Shown here: positions 1 to 6,501 of the stretch, in pieces
How the letters are laid out: each line of letters opens with the position of its first letter
Numbering within the stretch: the stretch's first letter is position 1
NCBI GenBank assembly: GCA_030142905.1
Contig: JASJOG010000082.1
Coordinates: 285,001 to 349,000, forward strand
DNA from: Heliopora coerulea
Taxonomy: Eukaryota > Cnidaria > Anthozoa > Scleralcyonacea > Helioporidae
DNA: 64,000 bases
Direction of reading: 5' to 3'
Translations under genes and position numbers: made by a program
Notes under the pieces: model-generated
Databases searched by the model: none
Seen by the model: only the letters and a program-made list of their open reading frames with translations
What the model was told of the DNA's origin: nothing

Positions 1-45
1 GTTAGAGTATCTGTCTGGCATTCTAAAGGTTGTGGGTTTGAAAAA
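1..45 (+). repeat. Truncated tRNA-derived SINE remnant at the window edge
   Basis: The first bases read as the right half of a tRNA-like head: GGTTAGAG-like D-arm remains, then a B-box-like GGTTGTGGGTTTGA. The same arrangement occurs in the seven fuller SINE copies further on. The left part lies outside the window. Confidence 0.4.
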
Positions 46-1002
46 AATGGTTAAAGCAATTCTGATTGATCAATTTTTAGCAATTTGACTCATTTGAATA
101 ACAAATGACAAGGGTCAATCATTAAAGAGGACAGGTATTCCACCTTGCTGGGAGTTGAGACTACATTCCCACATATCAGTCACTCAATAAATAAACTATG
201 CAGTTACATGTTAGACTTTGGTGAACCATAGCTGAATCAAATAAAAATTGAAGCATTGACAAAAGTGGAAATAATAAGTAAGGCTGCATACACTGTAGGT
301 CACTGGAACTGACATACTGTGCTGGATGGGGATCTTGGTCTGCCTAATTGATGGAAAATTAGAGCAAGTTAGTGTTTCAGTTACCAGAAGTACAATGCAC
401 TAGTTCACACTTGTCAATTGCAATAGGATGATTGCAACCACCAAATGTAACTTTGGAACTACAGTTACATACAGGTAGTAATAAATTTCTTTAATTAACT
501 TTTTAAATTAAATATTATGTCCACCAATCCAACCAGATAAGACATGAGACATTGACTCTCCATTCAAGTCTAGGTAGCCTACAGTGGAGTATCATTGGTG
601 GGTTACAGAAAACACTAGAATTCAGTGACTTAAACTGGGAGACCAGCATTTCTAATTTCTCTTTTTAAAGTTTGACTCACATTAACTTTAGGGTTAGAAA
701 CTCATCAATGAGTATTATTTTTGGCTATCCAGATTTAGGTCAACTGGATCTAGTGCCTTCCAAAGGTTACAGGTCCTGACCATGTCTGGGACTCAGAAAT
801 GTTATAAATTATGAGAATGTGTCCGCTTTTATTTTTTTGTAACTTCTGTAAATAACTACTTACACCTCACCTCATTGTTCTCACATAACTGTAACTATAA
901 CTAGTTACACAGGGGAAACATATTCCCTGAAAGGTGTTCTCCAATGAGACTGGTACAAGAAATATTACAATATGATTACAACATATTTACAATTACGAGA
1001 CC

Positions 1003-1008
<6 letters not shown>

Positions 1009-1054
<46 letters not shown>
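1009..1054. repeat. (GT)n microsatellite
   Basis: About 23 uninterrupted GT dinucleotides. The flanks up to 1000 show no open frame, splice-supported exon or recognised repeat. Confidence 0.95.
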
Positions 1055-1056
<2 letters not shown>

Positions 1057-1196
1057 TGACTTCCAAAGGTTATTGGTCCTGATCCTGAGACAATAAATGT
1101 TTTTTAGTATGCCTGATGGAGTTCTAGTTTGATTGTTTTACCTATCAACCAGACATACCTGAACCTTTCCCTTCATACACATACATACATATATAA

Positions 1197-1200
<4 letters not shown>

Positions 1201-1227
<27 letters not shown>

Positions 1228-1412
1228 ACTAACTACATATATATATATATATATACATTGTATCTTCATTTTATTCTCACTTCAACATTCAGTGAAGATA
1301 TGTTATGTTTTTTGGTAAATTTGTTAGCCAGTCTAATGTATCAAGGTTGATTAAAGTATTCACAGTTACAGATTTACCTATACATGCTTTATCTTTTATA
1401 TGTTTATGTTTG

Positions 1413-1462
<50 letters not shown>
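1201..1462. repeat. Cluster of (TA)n microsatellites
   Basis: Three TA arrays (about 1200-1226, 1238-1254 and 1418-1462) surround a non-microsatellite block at 1256-1416. Short frames translated as IYIYIY come only from these arrays and are not genes. Confidence 0.9.
1256..1416 (-). repeat. Dispersed repeat, inverted partner of 39973-40132
   Basis: The minus strand matches the plus strand at 39973-40132 over about 160 bp, both beside TA arrays. Both translate to similar peptides with KHI, CIGKS, TLDW and PKN in the same order, ending in LH and a stop. This may be a decayed coding end of a mobile element. The class is not recognised. Confidence 0.6.
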
Positions 1463-1465
<3 letters not shown>

Positions 1466-1772
1466 CATGATCACCTTGGTTTTCTTTGATGCACCAAGGT
1501 TCTTAAAATCACTTAGTAACCCCTACTTAATGTTAATTGGTAATAAACAGAATGATGAAATTCAAGTTTATTTTATAATCACCCAAATCAAATACGACCA
1601 CATTCTGTATGAAGTTTCCTCAACCTTGTTCCTTGTTAACTACATTGCTTATTAACCTTGGTTTTGGTAACCAACCTACCACACATACACTGTACAAACC
1701 ATGTTATATATATATATATATACATACATATATACATATATATACATATACATACATATATACATACATATA

Positions 1773-1818
1773 ACTACAGATGGAACCATTTCAGCCTACT
1801 GGGCCTCATCAGTGTAGT
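1773..1818 (-). ncRNA. Type I hammerhead ribozyme, copy 1
   Basis: Read on the minus strand: stem I 5' strand ACUACA; core CUGAUGA; stem II GGCC/GGCU with loop CAGUA; core GAAA; stem III UGG/CCA closed by the A15.1-U16.1 pair, loop UU; cleavage triplet AUC; stem I 3' strand UGUAGU, a perfect complement of the 5' strand. Every conserved hammerhead core position is present. Predicted cleavage is between plus-strand positions 1779 and 1778. Short-stem-III type I hammerheads are known from Penelope-like elements and retrozymes of animals. No protein-coding part of such an element is adjacent. Confidence 0.85.
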
Positions 1819-1957
1819 GCTGATGAGCAGGATGGAGAAGCCCATATTATATAGGCAACTCAAATGTCCCACACTTGTGGCACATCTAAGCCATGCCAGA
1901 GTGCTCTAAATAGAGACTAGTGAGTGTGCGCAAATTTGCTAGCAGCATGACTCATTT

Positions 1958-1998
<41 letters not shown>

Positions 1999-2006
1999 TA
2001 ACTGCA
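1779..2006 (-). mobile_element. One complete 228-nt hammerhead-delimited unit (retrozyme-like)
   Basis: This is the RNA segment between the two predicted cleavage sites. It starts with a short AT microsatellite, contains about 140 bp of unique sequence, and ends with hammerhead copy 1. The unique part downstream of each ribozyme (CCTCATCAG to AGGCAACTCA on plus) is repeated after copy 2, then breaks into TA/CATA repeats at 2091. A tandem arrangement with one full monomer fits small nonautonomous ribozyme retroelements, but reverse transcription or circular RNA is inference. Confidence 0.55.
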
Positions 2007-2046
2007 GATGGAACCGTTTCAGCCTATTGGGCCTCATCAGTGCAGT
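2001..2046 (-). ncRNA. Type I hammerhead ribozyme, copy 2
   Basis: Same fold as copy 1: stem I ACUGCA/UGCAGU, core CUGAUGA, stem II GGCC/GGCU with loop CAAUA, core GAAA, cleavage triplet AUC. One stem I pair changed from A-U to G-C with both sides altered, a compensatory change. Stem III has one C-A mismatch (CGG/CCA), so this copy may be weaker. Predicted cleavage is between 2007 and 2006, giving a 228-nt unit to copy 1. Confidence 0.82.
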
Positions 2047-2228
2047 GCTGACAAGCAGGATGGAGAAGCCTACATTATATAGGCAACTCATATATATATA
2101 TACATACATACATACATACATACATACATACATACATACAGCAAATATCTAGTAGAATATCCAATTTGTTCCAATCTTTAATTGCCACATATGAGAATTT
2201 TTGCCTACCCCACTTAATATGCCTAACC

Positions 2229-2400
2229 TAGTTTTAATACACCTAACCTATACATGATGGATGCACAAAACACAACATAGATACAGGGGGTATTCAAAAA
2301 AATGCTGGCAACACAGAACACTGTAGAGTATTGGTTGCACATAGTAGTGACCACGTGGCAGACTGGGAGATGTGGATTGCTGCCACTACCCAGCTTTTTT
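2229..2400 (-). mobile_element. Internal fragment of a MER2-like TIR element
   Basis: Matches the interior of the complete element at 5777-6197 (about 5856-6055), with the same CACCTAACCTA, GATGGATGCAC and CGTGGCAGACTGGGAGAT landmarks. Neither terminal inverted repeat is present, so it is a truncated copy. Confidence 0.7.
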
Positions 2401-2438
2401 AAAAGAGATCATGAGAAAGTAATTAAGTAGGTTAGTTA

Positions 2439-2607
2439 CCTCAACCTTGCTAACTACATTGCTTATTAACCTTGGTTTCAGTAACTAACTTACACATATA
2501 CACTGTACAAACCATGTTACATGTACATACAGTAAATATCTAATATAATATCCAATTTGTTCCAATCTTTAATTGCCATATATGAGAATTTTTGCCTACC
2601 CTACTTT
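2439..2607. repeat. Empty-site copy of the duplicated sequence
   Basis: Continuous counterpart of 1619-1707 plus 2141-2214. The junction is ATGTTAC-ATGTACATAC-AGTAAATATC, without ribozymes or long microsatellite. About 90 percent identical by eye. Confidence 0.65.
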
Positions 2608-2854
2608 GTCTTTACTGCTGGTAAATGCATCTCATTTCTTTTCTGTGTGTTTTGACTTATGATTATGAACAGCTTGGTTTAGTCACAAATTCAAATTAAA
2701 ATTACTCAGACCGTCAATGGATTTAAAAGTAATAACAGGATGGTTGAACTTCCTTCTCAAGGAAAGAGAGGTCCATTTCAACTGATCCATTGTAGTACTA
2801 ACAGATAAATACTAGGGGCTAATGCAGTTTTGCACTTCAAGCATATAAATCCAA

Positions 2855-3020
2855 GTTGATAAAGGGTTCATAACTGCCACGACTAATCTCAAAGAATTCC
2901 AATGTTTCAAGCAAAAGCCCTTTGTCAGGAAAGAAATGTGCTCTGGAACATGTTCAAAGGGCTTTTGCTCGAAACGTTAGAATTCTTTGAGATCAGTCAC
3001 GGCTTTATCAACCCTTTAAC
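2855..3020. mobile_element. Foldback element, copy 1
   Basis: Two inverted arms of about 65 bp (2855-2927 and 2955-3020) carry CTCAAAGAATTC, CAAAAGCCCTTTG and a CGAAACGTTAGA motif. A second copy lies at 4991-5130. Such a sequence folds into a long hairpin. The GAAACGTTAG tail resembles the 3' half of hammerhead motifs in Penelope-like elements. Confidence 0.7.
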
Positions 3021-3300
3021 TTTTTACCTTATTTATCACTGTTTACGTAGTATTCTATTTCTATTTTATATCATTGATGGGTAAATCACATATCAGTCCA
3101 TAACTTCTTACCTGGAGATTACAGTGATGCAGTAATATCAACAATTAACTCCAAACATAAGGCATTATAGCCCAAAAAATAGACACAACGAGGTTCGTGA
3201 GCGTCAACAATGAACCGAGGGCTTAAGACCGTAAAGTTTATAGATTTATCTACAACTTAAGTATAGTCCCTCTCAATTGTTTCTTCGCTTATTAAAAGTC

Positions 3301-3382
3301 ACGAAAATGTGTATAAACCCTAAGTCTAACGCTGACCCTAACGCTAACCCTAATCTAACCTTTGGGTTTATACACATTTTCG
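3301..3382. repeat. Hairpin flanking a degenerate telomere-like CCCTAA tract
   Basis: Arms CGAAAATGTGTATAAACCC and its exact reverse complement (3364-3382) bracket about 44 bp of CCCTAA/CGCTAA variants. Metazoan telomeres are TTAGGG, so this is an interstitial telomere-like tract inside a palindrome. Confidence 0.7.
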
Positions 3383-3456
3383 AAGAAGTACAAAGAAACA
3401 TTCAAACATGGCGCCAACAGGGATGTTCTTTAAGGCCATAATGCATTATGTTCGCA

Positions 3457-4990
3457 GTGAGTGGTTGGTATCGTGGTATCACTGTAATTTCCAGGCAATA
3501 AATTTTCAAATGGTATATAATTTACTTACATCACTTGCATTTATATGGTTGAGGTACAAAACTGCATTGGCACCTAAATACTGGGCCACCCTAGGTCTTC
3601 TCTGCTTTGTCACGTAGGTATTCCTCAGCAAGGAAAGTAATGCATTGAATCAACTGAAATTGGGCTATCTCATCACGAAGGAAGTTCAACTGTGCTGTCA
3701 AAGTACATCAATCATAGCTAGGGCTAACACCAACTATGTTAAGTATGTCAGAAAAATACATACTGAAAATCTCCGTGTGATAAGTGGATCAAAATCCTCC
3801 TTTACTCGTCATCTTCTCGGAGGTTGCCTTTCCTCCTTCGCTCCCACGTTCATCGTTCTCCTGGGATAAAATCCGTCCGTTAATCAAAATTTCATAGAAA
3901 TTTACAAAATTTTACTTTTATACAATTCATAATGCAACCCTACGCGAAGCATTCATGACAGCAGTGTTCAAATTCAGATTTTTCTTTCAAACTGGCAAAT
4001 TTAAACCACTTTCGAAGCTGCTGCAAGTGTACGTTGTACTGGTCGAAACACTGCGGGCTCATCTTCTACAGTCCGTTCCATCCCAACAAAAACTCTAGAC
4101 CCAACCCTAACTCCAACTCCAAATTTTTTTTACTCATTTTTTACTGTCCCAAGCTCTTCCTAACCACTCAGGGGCCAGAAAAAGGTTCAGCACCCAGGTG
4201 GATAGAAATAAGTGGCTAGGTGGGCTATACGCCAATACACGTTTCTGCCTTAGGCCCAAACTAAGGGGACTTTGCCGCCCCTCTCCCAATAATCTTGGAC
4301 CTAAAAACATACTCGTTATCTCGCTAAACTAATGCTATAAGAAATTCAATTTTTATGATATTTTTTCAAGTATAATCATTAAATATACGGGAATGCCACA
4401 ACACAATTCTTTAACTCTCCGGAATTTGGGCTGGAGGTAAGCTGGATTTACCCGCCTTGTCTAATTCAATTTTTGAGAGTAAACCATCACCTTTGGATCC
4501 AGATCCACTGTCAGCAACCGACTTTTATGTAATGGACAACTCACTATCCAACTGACAAACTCTATCTAGTTTGCAAGTTCGATAATTCAAAGCATGAATG
4601 AGGTTGGTTAGGTGCTCCATCAGCCTAAACAATTATCCCCAGAAAGCCAATTTATCAGCTAAATAGGACTTAGTCTACTTGATAAGTTATTCGAAACATC
4701 AACCTAACGCATATTTCATTTTAACTTATTCTTTGTAGAATACATATTATATGGAATAGTCTAAATACAGCATTCAAAGGCTCGTAATATTTAACAGAAT
4801 TTCAGATTCCTCTCGTCGCAAAACTCGCCTCTCAGCTCTCTGTGGATGTTTGCATCAGACTAACAGCAACTCGTCATTGCGTTTAACCAAATGTGCGCAT
4901 TCGCCGCTCGCTGAGCAAGGCAGGTTTTCCGAAGAAAGTGAATGATATAAAAATAGAATACTGCGTAGACAGTGTCAAATAAGGCAAGAA
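3457..4990. other. Region without a supported gene
   Basis: Short open frames only, none with flanking splice sites that join into a longer product. Another degenerate CCCTAA-like stretch lies near 4082-4120. No tRNA, LINE or clear TIR element was seen. Confidence 0.5.
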
Positions 4991-5130
4991 GTTTAAAGAT
5001 TGGCAACTGCCGTGACTGATCTCAAAGAATTCCTACGTTTCGAGCAAAGGGCCTTCGTCAGAGAAAGAAACTTGTTTCTTTCGTGGGATTCTTTGAGATC
5101 AGTCACGTTAGTTACTAACCTCTGAACTTT
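4991..5130. mobile_element. Foldback element, copy 2
   Basis: Same family as 2855-3020. Arms carry GACTGATCTCAAAGAATTC and the inverse GAATTC-like CTTTGAGATCAGTCACG. The AATAGAATACTGCGTAGACAG flank also matches the inverted flank of copy 1. Confidence 0.7.
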
Positions 5131-5204
5131 TCCAAAGAAAGGCTTTACTGGGTTTTAAACAGTTTAAGTTTGCACCCATGCGAAGAATTAGACATTATGT
5201 GGAG

Positions 5205-5345
5205 TGAGATAGATGAACGATCGTCAAGCTCTATTCTCAGAAAAACGATTTCTGAGACCCAGACGGGGATCGAACCCGCAACCTTCTGATGACCGGTGAG
5301 ACGCTCTAACCATTGAGCTACCAAGACTCAGATGGCGAGCTAAGG
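5205..5345 (-). repeat. tRNA-derived SINE, family 1, copy 1
   Basis: The tRNA-like head (about 5254-5328) has A box GTAGCTCAATGGTTAGAG and B box GGTTCGATCCC, with a weak anticodon stem. The conserved tail AGCTTGACGATCGTTCATCT follows. It faces copy 2 (5455-5572) as an inverted repeat. Not a functional tRNA: the anticodon arm is mispaired and the unit is repeated with its flanks. Confidence 0.75.
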
Positions 5346-5454
5346 TGCAAGTTCGATATATATGTGCGACGTAAGCGGAAGCCACTATATATTAATAATG
5401 ATTGAAGCAGTTTATGTTTTAGATTAGGCGTTGTTTTAGGGATTTTTTTTTTAT

Positions 5455-5572
5455 GTTTAAATGGTTAGAACGTCTCACCGGTAATCAGAAGGTTGCGGGT
5501 TCGATCTCCGTCTGGAGCTCAGAAATCGTTTTTCTGAGTATAGAGCTTGACGATCGTTCATCTATCTCAAGA
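5455..5572 (+). repeat. tRNA-derived SINE, family 1, copy 2
   Basis: Lacks the first bases of the head, then has GGTTAGAACGTCTCACCGG, B box GGGTTCGATCTCC and the same AGAAATCGTTTTTCTGAG and AGCTTGACGATCGTTCATCT tail as copy 1. The anticodon position reads GGU (Thr-like). Confidence 0.75.
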
Positions 5573-5776
5573 TATATCCAAGCTGTCACATTTCTAAAAC
5601 ATAAACTGCATTGTGTGGAGTGCTACTCTGGTTAGAGATATGAGTGTAAACAAGTTTCCTATTTTAAGAAGGGTCACTATTTAATGTGGATACCTCCCTA
5701 ACAACCACTGCCAACAACTAAAGTTGTGTATGGGGTCACGACATAGAATAGATATCTCCCCGAAAATATAATATTA

Positions 5777-6197
5777 CAGACGGTCCCGACGTAAGATGGG
5801 GTTATGTTCCGATAAATTCATCGTAAGTGGATAATATCATAAGTCGAAAATGCATTTAATACACCTAACCTACACATGATGGATGCACGAAACACAAAGT
5901 AGATACAACAACACAAACACAAAGTAGGGGGTATCCAAAAAAACGCTGGCAATACAACACAGTAGAGTATTGGTTGCATACACTAGCAACCGCGTGGCAG
6001 ACTGGGAGATCGATGTGGATCGCTGCCGCTGCGCAGCTACCCAGCATCACGAGAGTATCGTACCGCATATTGCTTGCCCGGGAAAAAAATCAAAATTCAA
6101 AATTCGAATTACGGTTTCTACTGAATGTGTATCGCTATCGCACCATCGTAAAGTCGAAGAATCGTAAGTCGGACCATCGTTAGTCGGGGACCATCTG
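5777..6197. mobile_element. Complete TIR element with TA target duplication, MER2/Tigger-like
   Basis: Ends CAGACGGTCCCGACGTAAGATGG and inverted CCATCGTTAGTCGGGGACCATCTG form terminal inverted repeats of about 23 bp, flanked by TA on both sides (5775-5776 and 6198-6199). The CAG start and TA duplication fit pogo/Tigger transposons. The interior resembles the mammalian MER2 consensus as I remember it, including the ATCGTACCGCATAT, CCCGGGAAAA and CATTTAATACACCTAACC blocks. At 421 bp with no transposase it is nonautonomous. Confidence 0.8.
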
Positions 6198-6210
6198 TAT
6201 AGTATAAAAT

Positions 6211-6469
6211 GGGGTCTATTTCAGAATCATCCTCAGTGATACATGAAGAGAAATTTTTTCATGATAATCTGACACTGCCGAAGTCAACTGAAAAATGTTG
6301 ACTCGAGCGGGATTTGAACTCGCACCTTCGGGATACCGATCCGCCGCTCTACCTGTTGAGCTATCGAGTCCACAGGAATGAAGGCGAGTTTTTGTCCAAC
6401 TTAAGCGTACGCGATATTCTCGCGACAACTTAACGTTTATCTATGAGAGGATGTGCAGTGTTTTAATTC

Positions 6470-6474
<5 letters not shown>
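6211..6474 (-). repeat. tRNA-derived SINE, family 2, copy 1
   Basis: The tRNA-like core at 6300-6370 (minus) has a perfect seven-pair acceptor GACTCGA/TCGAGTC, A box TAGCTCAACAGGTAGAGC and B box GAGTTCAAATCC. The anticodon position can be read as GGU (Thr). Flanks include GAGGATGTGCAGTGTTTTAA and TTTCAGAATCATCCTCAG. The copy is interrupted by the LINE at its ATTCTATTT^CAGAATC point. Confidence 0.8.

Positions 6475-6501
<27 letters not shown>

Larger units (their letters stand above)
1619..2214. repeat. Interrupted copy of a duplicated sequence (filled site)
   Basis: Two blocks, 1619-1707 and 2141-2214, match the continuous sequence 2439-2607 in the same order. Between them lies about 430 bp of TA/CATA microsatellite plus two hammerhead units. 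In the other copy the same junction holds only about ten bases. The simplest reading is insertion and microsatellite growth in this copy. Confidence 0.65.

Noticed and set aside
1129..2133. IYIYIY and MYVCMYV peptides
   Set aside because: Translations of TA and CATA microsatellites.
3408..3456. Possible first coding exon (ATGGCGCCAACAGGG..., donor GTGAGT)
   Set aside because: The start context and donor are attractive, but no continuing exon in phase was found. The nearby acceptor at 3495 leads to an early stop.
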